Shown here: positions 44,723 through 54,232 of the stretch, one piece after another
Numbering within the stretch: the stretch's first letter is position 1
Layout: each line of letters starts with the position of its first letter
Assembly (NCBI GenBank): GCA_020975725.1
Contig: QXJR01000005.1
Span: 1 to 64,000 of the forward strand
DNA length: 64,000 bases
Origin: Picocystis sp. L7
Lineage: Eukaryota > Chlorophyta > Picocystophyceae > Picocystales > Picocystaceae
Direction: 5' to 3'
Program-made: the position numbers and the translations under genes
The notes under the pieces: generated by a model
Seen by the model: the letters and a program-made list of their open reading frames with translations, nothing else
Database searches by the model: none
Told to the model about the DNA's origin: nothing

Positions 44723-45378
44723 AAAAACCTAATTCCGCACCTTTTCGCACCGCCCGTTTTTGACGACAACGGTGCGAAAAGGTGCGAAAAGGTGCGAAAA
44801 GGTGCGGTGCGAAAATAGGGTATTTTCGCACCCACCCCTGAGCCACATTCACACCCTCGACCTCGGGGAATCGGGGGAACCGGGGGAAGTTCCCTTCATT
44901 CCCCGAGGTTCTCCTCGACGCATCCGTGCGAATATTTCGTAAATAAAACCCAAACCTCCCTTCCGGGGCGACCGAAAAAGGACGGGGAGTGTCGAGGGGT
45001 TTCCCCTCGTTCCACCGGCCCCGGGGCCGGGGTAACCCGGGGAACCTCGGGGAGGGTCGAGAGAATCAAAATGGGACCCTTCACTCTCCCATTTTGAGAG
45101 GGGGCACCTACGGACGGGAAACATGACGCGCAGAGGAGGTTTGACCTCGGGGAATGAAGGGAAACCCCGGGGAACGAAGGGAATGACGGTACATGATTTG
45201 GCCTCGAAACGATACTGGACTCGAAACACAAAATGGGTTTCCGAACCGCGATACCCGTAGAGGATCGTCCCGCGAAAGATCGACCGAGTCTGAGGGGGGA
45301 GGGCCCGGCTTCGACGCAGGCGCGCGCGACGATCGTGTTCGAAACGACGACAGACAGGAACGACTGCGACCAGGCGTC

Positions 45379-45771
45379 ATGGCGAGCGCCGCGGTAGCAC
45401 GCAAGTGCTTCTACGGACTTCAGGGGGTGATGACGCGTCAGTACGGGGCGAACGAAATATCGACCCCCTTCACATGCAAGCGTCGAAGGAGCAGCGAGGA
45501 GTGCATCCAGTGTGCTGTTTGCTCCCGACACTTCCATCACGCTTGTAATGCGGAATTACGCCAAATGTTCGCACACAACCCGGAAAGCGAAACAGATGTG
45601 CCTGTCATCGAGGAAGGCTCTGTGCCGATCCAAGCGCATGTTGGTGCAAGCAGTGCATCGACGCAGAACGAAAGCGATCGACCGGTTCTTTGCGTGATAT
45701 GCGAAGCAAGCGACCTTCTACAGTACGCGTCCTGCCTATTCTCGATTCGATTGCGCAGCGACGAGGTGTGA
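45379..45771 (+). CDS. PHD-like zinc-finger exon of H4
   Basis: 130 codons from an ATG. CIQCAVCSRHFHHACNAE and a later CVICEAS Cys pair give a C-x2-C...H...C pattern like a PHD or related treble-clef finger. Homologous to the exon in H3 and equally placed before the Myb-like gene. The frame ends in GAGGTGTGA, which may be a splice donor into the next gene 60 bases on, but the phase is not settled. Confidence 0.6.
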   Translation: MASAAVARKCFYGLQGVMTRQYGANEISTPFTCKRRRSSEECIQCAVCSRHFHHACNAELRQMFAHNPESETDVPVIEEGSVPIQAHVGASSASTQNESDRPVLCVICEASDLLQYASCLFSIRLRSDEV

Positions 45772-45829
45772 ATACTGACTTGTTCGATTGTCTTGCATCG
45801 TGCTCATCGATAGGGTGACATTTGCCACC

Positions 45830-46885
45830 ATGGAATCCCAATCAACGAAGCTATCGAGACCGCCGAAGGGCGTCAACTTCCCCTTTCGTGCGATTTGGGA
45901 TGCCGAATGCACAACGGCATTCATCAAGTTACGTGGTATCGAACTACGCGGCGAATTCGACGTTGCGAGGGGCAAGCATATGGAAACTGGATGGCAAAAA
46001 GTGCGACGTGCCATGTGTGACACGCTTGGCACGTCTGCACCATGGTTTGTCAACGGAGGGGATTCGTTTCGCACCTTCTGCGCAGAACACAATATCGATT
46101 CGGACACGTACCTTGAGGAGGTGTTCAAGACAAAAGCTTCGGAGAAGTGGAAGTACCTCCAAGAGGTTTACAAGGAGAAGAAGCGAGGCACTGTCACTGT
46201 CGTTGACGATAGTGGAAAGGTCGTCAAGAAACGCGCGAATTGTACAGGCGAGCAACAACTTGATGAAGTAGACTGGCAATTCTATGACATTATGCAACAA
46301 GCAATGCAACACAAAGCATCTGTGTGTCCACCTAGAGAGGTCATCATGCAGAATTGCGACCCTTCCACAAAGTATCTTTCGTGCATCGATGGTCCGTCTG
46401 ATACTTGCCTGGAAGGTAGCCTGGGTGCTTTGGGCTCCAAAGTCAACAATGATTCCCCAACAACAGTGGCAGGTGGTGGGAAATCCAATAGACAAAGATC
46501 CAGCCGTCCTGACGAAGCCAGCTCACCTGCTCGCAAACCCTCACACCCCTCTTCGAAGGGGAGACGCCCCAGCAATGCAGACCGGAGGCATGACCAGGTG
46601 GTGTCCCTCATGATGGAGCAATCAAGCACAGTAAATGAAACTGTAACAAATGTCAGCAAATGTATTACTGATATTCAAAAGCAGCTTCAGACTGGTGACC
46701 ACGAGGCCTTCATTCTCGATAGGGCCATGAAGATCCAGAGAAGTTGGGATGAAAGGTTTGCCTTCATGGCTGCACAGAACATCCCACTCGATGTCATCAC
46801 AAGCTACATTGGAAGTAGACCATGTGCAGAGGATGCCATCCAACAAGTAATGACCCTGCAGGAGGCTTTGCGAAAGAACTGTTAG
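45830..46885 (+). CDS. Myb/SANT-like Harbinger protein (H4), intact
   Basis: 351 residues from an ATG in good context (CCACCATGG). The N-terminal part has conserved aromatics and basic residues in a DNA-binding outline (FPFRAIWDAECTTAFIKLRG, TGWQKVRRAMCDTL, SEKWKYLQEVYKEKKRGT); then a Ser/Pro/Arg-rich linker, and a C-terminal helical region (RAMKIQRSWDERFAFMAAQN). By analogy with Harbinger Myb-like proteins it should bind element ends and bring the transposase to the nucleus. Tail to tail with the transposase, 63 bases apart. Confidence 0.75.
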   Translation: MESQSTKLSRPPKGVNFPFRAIWDAECTTAFIKLRGIELRGEFDVARGKHMETGWQKVRRAMCDTLGTSAPWFVNGGDSFRTFCAEHNIDSDTYLEEVFKTKASEKWKYLQEVYKEKKRGTVTVVDDSGKVVKKRANCTGEQQLDEVDWQFYDIMQQAMQHKASVCPPREVIMQNCDPSTKYLSCIDGPSDTCLEGSLGALGSKVNNDSPTTVAGGGKSNRQRSSRPDEASSPARKPSHPSSKGRRPSNADRRHDQVVSLMMEQSSTVNETVTNVSKCITDIQKQLQTGDHEAFILDRAMKIQRSWDERFAFMAAQNIPLDVITSYIGSRPCAEDAIQQVMTLQEALRKNC

Positions 46886-46948
46886 TTTGGTCCGTTGAAG
46901 CTTTATGTATACTGTTCCTTTCTAAAAGACTTACCTTCTTACCATGCT

Positions 46949-48426
46949 TCACCTGTTCCTATTCCTACGCACTGGACGTCCCTGTTGCACAAACAAATTA
47001 GTCAGTCCCTCTTTGTACACCATTGCTGCTTCCAATGGGGCACTCGCAGCTTCACCCATTGTATCTTCATTGGCTTCTTCTGTGGCTTCTAATTCTTCCA
47101 CACCTTCTGCCCACTCATCTAGGAATTCATCGTTCTCCACACCAAGAAAATTGTGCAGCACCATAGCAGCCATGATGGCATGTGCTCCAAGCTTCCAAGA
47201 TGTCTTGTGCGTCCGCAAAAGCAACCTAAATCTTCCCTTCAGCCTCCCAAAGGCATGCTCTACCACCACCCGTGCACTGCTGTGAAACCAGTTGAAGCGC
47301 CGTTGTCTGTTGGTCACTGAACCATTATCGCCCTTGTAAGGATTCATCTGCCAAGCTTCTAGTCCAAATGCGGAATCAGCTAGTACCATAGGAGGAAGTT
47401 GCAGCGTTACCAAGTGTCCAGCAGGATCGAGAAACGCCACCGTCTTGTACAGGCTGTGCATACTTGTGAGCAAGCCTCCCTACACGAAAAAATCGGGCAC
47501 GCGGAACACCACTGCAGTCAGCACTCCACGATGGACCTCTCGGGGTTGTGCAAACAAAGGATCATACTCACCTGCAACATCCTAGTGAAGTGCATTTCCC
47601 TGACCACTCCACCATCCGCAGATGACCCCGCCCATCCACATAAAACTGCACGGAACATCCCTTTCCCATCAACATACGCCATGTTGTTTAGGGAATAGAA
47701 CCCCTTGTAGCATATAAAGTCCTGCAATCCATCAAATTGATCCGTTAGCTCTACTTTCACGTGACAACCATCCACAGCCAAGCATGCATTGGGAAAGCCA
47801 CGGCCACTGAAGCTTGCTATGCATGAAGCGATGTCCCTTTCTGTCGAGGGCATACGAATAAATCGCTCGCGCAAACTGCAAATTGCTTCCACTCCCCGCG
47901 CGTAACATTTGTGAGCTGACGAAATGCCAATTGCGAATAGTTGGCCCAACTGAAGGTAGGTCAATCCATGAGCCAACCTTAAGATAGTGAGAGCGAGCGT
48001 CCTCCGCGGGGACATATAATCCCCCCTCGAATAACGAGACGGTTGCAGCATGTCCCTGACAAGTCGTAGCAAGTTTTCGAAGCTTTCTTCTGTCATCCTC
48101 ATGTGACGCTTGAATGTCTCCTCGTCCGTTCTCGTCCCAAACAACTCGTCGAAGTTGTTCTGCCGCCTGTCCATTTTCCAGCAAGAGCGACCTCCACCTC
48201 CCACAGCATTCGGTATCGTGGTGTTTGTTACCACGCTAGAGACCAAATCGAGGCACATGGCCAAAGCCCGTTGCTGGTTTTGCACTCCCTCCGCAAAAAT
48301 ACGCTTGCGTTCACGTTCTGCATCTTCGTCCTCCTTCTCCAAAGCCTCCCTCATACGTAACCAGGTCATGTACGATTCTGTCACGTTGTTCGCTCGCGAT
48401 CGCCCACACCCCTCCAGAGCCTCCAT
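46949..48426 (-). CDS. PIF/Harbinger DDE transposase (H4), two exons, intact
   Basis: Exon 1 is 48426-47572, exon 2 is 47479-46949; the 92-bp intron has CAG|GTGAGT at 47571 and GTGTAG| at 47480, phase 0. 461 residues. Helical N-terminal DNA-binding region (MRMTEESFENLLRLV, LQLGQLFAIGISSAHKCY), then the RNase H-like core with DDE: D219 (LAVDGCHV), D271 (GSSADGGV) and E359 (VVVEHAFGRLKGRF), as in HARBI1-type nucleases. It cuts and joins element ends at CWG targets, judging by the duplications of H3 and H4. No defect seen. Confidence 0.9.
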
Positions 48427-48688
48427 TGCCCCAATTCTTGGCACCCCCACGCGCTTGGGAAGGGAAGGGCGCGTGTGATGTTGGCACTAACGGAAACCCT
48501 ACGCCATACCCTTTGCGTCGTACGGTCTCCGCATTCGTTGTCGATCCGTGGGCTCGATCAGAATACTTTCCGAATATTCGCTTCGTGAATTCGGTTCGGA
48601 AATTCCCCGAGGTCGAGGGTGTGAACGTGCAAACCCTTTCCCCCGGTTCCCCCGATTCCCCGAGGTCGAGGGTGTGAATGTGGCTCTG

Positions 48689-48696
48689 CACACACC
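48689..48696. repeat. hAT target-site duplication, right copy (CACACACC)
   Basis: Matches 37704-37711 exactly. It follows the CTG duplication of H4, as expected if H4 inserted into the last three bases of the hAT. Confidence 0.85.
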
Positions 48697-49712
48697 GGAA
48701 GGGCAACCCGGGAAACACCATTCTCCCGTACCCCCGATCCCCCGTTCGTTCGTTCGCCCCGCTCCCGTGCCCGGATGCCGTACGCCCGGGAAACTCTTGA
48801 AACATCCCGGGAAACATCGTGTGGAGAACCCCGCAGAGGATGGGAGGGGAACCCCAACTGGATCCCTCCATGTTCCTCCCTCGGCGGTTGGAGAACCCCA
48901 ACTCGCACGAGGAGAACCACAAGTGGACGACGGGACGAGGCAGGGCTGGTAGGCGAAACACCACAGGGGAGGCCAGAAGGTCGGAGGATGCGTGGAAGGC
49001 GAAGCAGGAGGGGGATCGAAGAGAAGGCGTGGCGGAATGGAGGCGGAAAAAGGGGGAAGGAGGCGTGACGCGTGGGGGAAGGGGGGTGCGAGGCACTGGA
49101 CGACGTCTTCGGACGTGCAGCGAAGCGGTGCAAACATAATGGAGTGCGAGCGTCGAATGCGTGGGGGTACCTTTGGAATAGGTGAGGCAGCAAAGCATGA
49201 AGGGAGGCCGGTCGATTGGTGGTGGGAAATGGCCTCGATGGCGAGGGTCCCCCTCCTCTCTTCATGCTTTGGTGCATGTTGGAAAACACCGTGGGACCGG
49301 TGCAGGTTGACAGGTGCAAACGGTACAAATTTCGGTGATTGGCAGTTGGGAAGCCTCTGGTGATTTAAAGGTGAATGGCATTGCAGAGACCTCTTGAAAT
49401 TGCACGAAGAAGCCTCGGGTGTCCAATTCACCTTTGTGGCAGATCATGCGATAACGGCACTGCAAGTTGCCCTCCAGCAGTGTGTTATACACATCCTGTG
49501 GGTGCATTCAGCACCTCAAAACCCATCAAGTTTGAGGAAGCTGGATCTGCTGGTGTGCACAACACATTGTTGGCAAAGGTGTGAGGAATAGGACGGGGAG
49601 GGATCGCGTAAATCTGTGAGAACGGTTGGGACTTTCCAAGTGAAAGAAATTGATTCACGGTTTGTGGCTTAGACAAGACTGCAACTTTTCAAATAGAAGG
49701 AGGACAGGTACA
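48697..49712. other. Unassigned region, first half GC-rich
   Basis: About 1 kb. 48700-49200 is GC-rich and rich in GAGGGG/CCCCTC runs, with overlapping open frames on both strands but no recognisable domain. 49200-49712 is plain sequence, likely the 3' flank of the Crypton gene. Nothing further seen. Confidence 0.4.
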
Positions 49713-51734
49713 CTACACTTGAGCATCAGGCACATAGCTGATCTCCCGTTGCACAATCCCTTTGAGCAATCGGGAGAAGAAATTGCCATAGAGGCTGGTC
49801 ATGGTTGTTTCCAAAAAGGCAACAACCTTCGGCCATTCATGCCGATCATGATCTTGGATGAACTTGACTAAGCGTACTGCTCTAGACCAAAAGACCCGCT
49901 CTTTTTGTTTGGCTCTCCAGTTGTCAATTCTGCCTTGCCTGTACAGTTTTTCGGCAACTTCATAGGACATCTCACCGTCTGTCCCAACGTAGTACAGGTT
50001 CCAGAATTTTGTGACACTGTTCACATTGGTGCACAAGGTTGGCACAAGGAGTCCAGGGGCATCTTGACTCGTTGGTTCATCAGTTCCCACTCTTGTTCGG
50101 GACGTGTTAGTATGATTGCACAGTAATTTATGATTTTCCTCGCAAAGCACTTCAATCTTCGACTGCAATCCACCGATGACTTGTGTCAAAGCCTGAATTT
50201 GCTCTTGTTGCTTTTGACTAGTTTCCAGTGAACGAGAGAAAAGAAGCTCCATCTCTTTGAAGTGCTGAATACGAACCTTCTCTGTAGGGTCGGTGCACGA
50301 CATTTCGTTTAAGTATTCTTCTTCGAAGCATGCAAATTCTGCAGAATTTAACCACGAAAACTGCTTCATTACGGGGATTTCAATCCCGAGCCTGCGAAAT
50401 TCACATGCATCTTCCAGCACGGTGATGCTGAGGAATTCCAACACTTGAAGAAGGGGAGGAAGGCAATTTTCCTCGACACCAGCTTCTTGGAAGTCTGTCT
50501 TTGATTTGACAAGCCATGGAAACACAAGATGAGCCAAAGAGGGAGGGGGGGTCACCCTCCCTCGCCTGAGAACATACTCATGCTTTGACTTTCCTGTGGC
50601 AATAGTAGCAATAGGAGATGCAAGCGCTTGGGTAAGGTAATTTTTTTGAAGGCGTCCAGTGCACCACCTGCCCAATACTTCAATTTCTTGCACGGAAAGC
50701 CCAAAATTCAGAGCTCTTCGGGCGGCAAGTCCGCGGACATGAGTGCTTTGCTCCATGTTAAGATTGAGTGCATTGTATGCCTCTTTCCAAGCCTTTCGGT
50801 GACCTTCGTAAGTGAGGGGGAATATTCCGAGCTTTTTCCATTCTTTAGTCGAGGGTGAAGGCGGGGCATTCCTCATGAAGACATCGCAAGCCACCATCCC
50901 TAAATGAGCCACCGGACAGAGCAATATGTCCGGATTTCTCGCGAAGTAGAGATACTCTGTGCGCTCGCCGATGTTCTCCTTCGACACCTTTGATACCACC
51001 TTCAAAATCGGACATGGATCCGGTCCAATCGTGTGTGCCAGGCTGCCTTCACCAACTTCAAGTGCAAGGTCTTGGAAACGAACCTCGCGGAGGTCCTGTC
51101 CCCTACCTAGGGTGGCCACTAGGAATGTAAAGCCAAATGCATGGTGTTGCTGACCCTTGCCAATCCAGTAGCTCACCAACTCTTTGATTTGAGCATCAGA
51201 AAGGATGTCTCGACGCGCTCCCTTGTGAGGATCCTCCTCCGCATCCACCAAGGCATGATGGAGTTGAACTGTCTTCAAGATGGTGCGAACAGTATGTGTT
51301 CGGACACCGTCGTGAATCTTTGGCACCTGCCGTTTCTCGCACTCTACCGTTTAGTAGTGTTGGAGTGCCTTCACATATTCGACCACATATTTGTGTGGTG
51401 GGACGCCATGACCAACAGGGTCGTCGAAGATGTGCTTGTTCCCAGCGTATGCTTCGAGGAATCGTGTTGATTGCTGCTCGAAACCACTTGCGAACCCTTG
51501 TCCTTCCCACGATTCTTGGACTTCACCTTGCGAAGTCATCCACGAAACGGCACGCTCTGCAAGTGTCATGTACTTGTCGTAAGTCCTTGATATTTCGACC
51601 AACCTGTTCACTCCCTTTCTCTTCCGAGATCGGCCTGTCATCGTGATCGAGATTTGTTGGGCGTCTGCTTTGCAGTGATCGCAAGCTGCAAATCTTGGCG
51701 TTCGGCTTTGCTGCCATGACCCCAACAGTGTCAT
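49713..51734 (-). pseudogene. Crypton-like tyrosine recombinase with GCR1_C-like domain
   Basis: One frame from the ATG at 51734 to the TAG at 49713 (673 codons) with a single in-frame TAA at 51351-51353 between QHY and TVECEKRQVP. About residues 45-160 look like a core-binding domain. Catalytic region: the first Arg in TLGRGQDLREVRFQDL, then THVRGLAARRALNFG (His and Arg), EIEVLGRWCTGRLQKNYL (Trp and nucleophile Tyr): the R..HxxR..Y layout of tyrosine recombinases, with spacing closest to Cryptons. The C-terminus (FWNLYYVG, then NWRAKQKERVFWSRAVRLVK) resembles the GCR1_C DNA-binding domain of fungal Cryptons. A Leu/Gln coiled coil lies between them. The TAA may be a nonsense mutation. Element ends not found. 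Confidence 0.75.
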
Positions 51735-51939
51735 TCGTTGACCCTGTTCCTGGTCAAACCCGAGACGAAGACGAACCGACCCACAACCATCCCTGCCATC
51801 GAGAAGGGGTGCATAAAGAAGAGTATCAAGAGAACAGACCGAAATTTTACATGGCAAAACATCAGATAGGACGGAGCAGCACACTCCTGTGCTTCGGAAG
51901 ATAGCAATCATATACATGGAAAATTTGCAAAACCAGCAC

Positions 51940-52430
51940 CTGCTGGATTCTCGATCCATCCTCCTTGGCCTGCACTGCCATCTCCAGATGTGCAGGCGTG
52001 CACCTCTCCACATCCTGCACCTGCTGGAAAGGTGCAGGCCTGCCCCTGGATTCTCGATCCATCCTCCTTGGCCTGCACTGCCATCTCCAGATGTGCAGGC
52101 CTGCACCTCTCCACATCCTGCATCTGCTAGAAAGGTGCAGGCCTGCCCCTGGATTCTCGATCCATCCTCCTTGGCCTGCACTGCCATCTCCAGATGTGCA
52201 GGCCTGCACCTCTCCACATCCTGCACCTGCTAGAAAGGTGCAGGCCTGCACCTGGATTCTCGATCCATCCTTCTTCAGCTCCATGGAACCTCCAGGTGTG
52301 CATGCATGCACCTGATTCTCGATCCATCCTTCTTCCCGTACCATTGGAGCACCATGTGGTGCAGGCATGCACCATTCCAGTCCGAAACCGGCAAGTGAAG
52401 GAAGTGTGCATGCCTGCACCAACCTCGACG
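51940..52430. repeat. 103-bp minisatellite with GGTGCAGGCCTGCACC palindromes
   Basis: Three and a half units of about 103 bp (GGATTCTCGATCCATCC at 51944, 52048, 52151, 52254). Within and beyond them are about nine perfect or near palindromes of the form GGTGCA-GGCC-TGCACC, roughly every 50 bp, at about 51985, 52030, 52091, 52134, 52194, 52238, 52293, 52358 and 52404. The array lies just upstream of the Crypton-like gene. Confidence 0.85.
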
Positions 52431-52695
52431 GCCTTCGTTCTGCATGGACGACCACGTGTGCTGTGCGGTATGTGCATCTGCGGGCACTCCTTCGCAAAGC
52501 CTTGATGCGCTCGAGTGCGCCACCATCCCACTCCAGCCCCACCATTCGCGAGCTCCATCGTCCTTCCTTTTTTTCTCGATCTCCATCCCCTGGAAGTTTG
52601 GTTTCGCCCTCATTCGGATGGACCAGATCCACGTTTCCAGGTGCGTCGTCCACGTGTTTTTCTCGGAGACTTCGCCTGCGGCGCTGATTCTCCCG
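52431..52695. other. Spacer left of Harbinger H2, nothing recognised
   Basis: About 265 bases of mixed sequence, no gene seen. Confidence 0.4.
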
Positions 52696-52725
52696 GTAGG
52701 GACCCAACTCGAGTTGGGTCCCTAC
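52696..52725. repeat. Perfect 30-bp palindrome at the left edge of H2
   Basis: GTAGGGACCCAACTC joined to its own reverse complement. The right half (52711 on) is the start of the H2 terminal repeat; the left half is an extra inverted copy outside it. Confidence 0.9.
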
Positions 52726-53075
52726 TAGAGGACTTCGGATTTGCCCCGACGAACAACTTCGGAGGGTTTTTTATTTTTGTGTTAAGCATCCGTGAAATAG
52801 GGCGGGTCGAGGACTTCGCTTTCACCGGGCATTTCAACTGCGGGAGGTCAGGTCACCGTCCTCGAAGGTAGTTGTAAGGTATTTGGAGTTTAAAACCAAG
52901 AGCAACGTAGGAGGGTGTCGTTTCAAGATCCCGTAAATGGAACAGGTTCCCGCCATCTTCTACAAGGCCTTTCCCGATAACTCCGTGTCCATTCACCCTA
53001 GGAATCGAAAATACACAAGGCGTGGAGGATCTTGCTGTCAAGGGCGCCAGGAGCAACTTCCGAATCGCGCATGCG

Positions 53076-53942
53076 ATGGTGCAAGAAGAGGACAGGCCTC
53101 CTCTCAAAAGGAAAGATGTCAACGTAACAACCTCGAAGGCCGCCAAGTCGATGGAAGATCAAAGATCACGCAATACGTGGACGAACGCACGGAAGTACGC
53201 GCTCTTGAATCAGATTTGCGTGGAGTCATGTGACCCATTCAAGGTCGATGCAAATCGTGATCAGAGGAAGAAAGCGTGGGAGGCTTTGGTTGCATCCCTC
53301 CGAGAGCACACTGATGGACTTTTCGCGGAGTTCGAATTGTCTATCGATTCTGTTCAGCGGCGGGTAGCTATGTTGGCCCGAGAGGCGCGGAAGTGGAACG
53401 AGGATGCAAGGGCCTCTACTGGTCGAGGAGGGGGGTATGCCCATACAGAGGTGGAGGAACTTCAACAACGTTTGGTGGAGAAGATCGACGAGCGAGCTGC
53501 AGCATCGAAGGCTGTACGTGACGAACTTGCTTTGCGACGTGCAACATTGACGGAGCAAGGGCGCAACAACGTGAGTCGTCAAATGGAGACGCACCGCCAA
53601 ACGGCGAAGCGCGGACGGTCGTCCATGTCCAAAGGAAACGATGGTGCTTTGTGTGCTGAGGTCGAAGACACTCGTAAGAGCATGGACGACATTTGCGATC
53701 TCACGCGTAAAGCTTTGCTCCATGCGACGCGTTCCAATGCACGTGCCGAGTGGGCACGCGAGTTCGAGCTTCACAAGAGGTTCCCGAACGACTTTCCAAG
53801 CCCAGGACCACGCGACGAATGGGTAGCAGCTGCTGTGAACACCTTCGAGGAGGAGAATGGGAGCCTTCTCCGCCGTTCATCTTCCAGACCCTCGACCATT
53901 TCGTCGGAGATGGAGGAGGTTGTCGTGAACGAAGCTACTTGA
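53076..53942 (+). CDS. Myb/SANT-like Harbinger protein (H2), intact
   Basis: 288 residues from the ATG at 53076. The frame is open upstream but has no earlier ATG. SANT/trihelix-like domain at about residues 28-95 (NTWTNARKYALLNQICVE, then RDQRKKAWEALVASLREHTDG, SIDSVQRRVAMLAREARKWN), then a long charged coiled coil (EVEELQQRLVEKIDERAAAS) and a PSPGPRDEWVAAAVNTF segment near the end shared with H1. Expected to bind the element ends and assist the transposase. It points toward the transposase gene across the minisatellite. Confidence 0.8.
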   Translation: MVQEEDRPPLKRKDVNVTTSKAAKSMEDQRSRNTWTNARKYALLNQICVESCDPFKVDANRDQRKKAWEALVASLREHTDGLFAEFELSIDSVQRRVAMLAREARKWNEDARASTGRGGGYAHTEVEELQQRLVEKIDERAAASKAVRDELALRRATLTEQGRNNVSRQMETHRQTAKRGRSSMSKGNDGALCAEVEDTRKSMDDICDLTRKALLHATRSNARAEWAREFELHKRFPNDFPSPGPRDEWVAAAVNTFEEENGSLLRRSSSRPSTISSEMEEVVVNEAT

Positions 53943-54232
53943 GAACGTAAAGTAGATTTGCAAATTTCTATTCCTACTTCTTTTTCGTCCATTCCACAAC
54001 TTTGCGTCCTCGGAAGTTCCCTACTTGCGAGCTATGTCGACCGCGATGTTGTTGCATAAAAGAAATTTTGTTTCTTACCTTTATTACAAAGAGTGCGATG
54101 ACTCAGTAGGGTGGAAAAGACAGAACACAACTCCACCACTTGCAACCTTTCATCATCCACATCCACAGGTTGTCACTCACCAATGCAAAACATTTCGCAA
54201 TGTAACATTCATACTGTACACACCGTACTCCG

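Larger units (their letters stand above)
41243..44840. mobile_element. hAT DNA transposon with a Harbinger at each end
   Basis: 3598 bp. Ends are CAGGGGTGGGTGCGAAAA (41243) and its exact complement ending at 44840; CAGGG is a hAT-like terminus. Subterminal copies of GGTGCGAAAA crowd both ends (four or five within about 100 bp), as in other hAT elements where they bind transposase. After removing H3 and H4 the flanks are CACACACC on both sides. One minus-strand transposase gene, degraded, and a 3' alanine/threonine-codon repeat. Confidence 0.92.
44841..48685. mobile_element. PIF/Harbinger transposon H4, inserted at the right end of the hAT
   Basis: 3845 bp. At least 47 bp of perfect terminal inverted repeat, starting AGCCACATTCACACCCTCG. 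The duplication CTG is at 44838-44840 (the last three bases of the hAT) and 48686-48688. Same gene plan as H3, with all genes looking intact, so it may be an autonomous element. Confidence 0.93.

Noticed and set aside
48775-49363. Overlapping open frames in the GC-rich stretch
   Set aside because: Long frames on both strands come from GC-rich, stop-poor sequence; no recognisable domain or consistent codon use.
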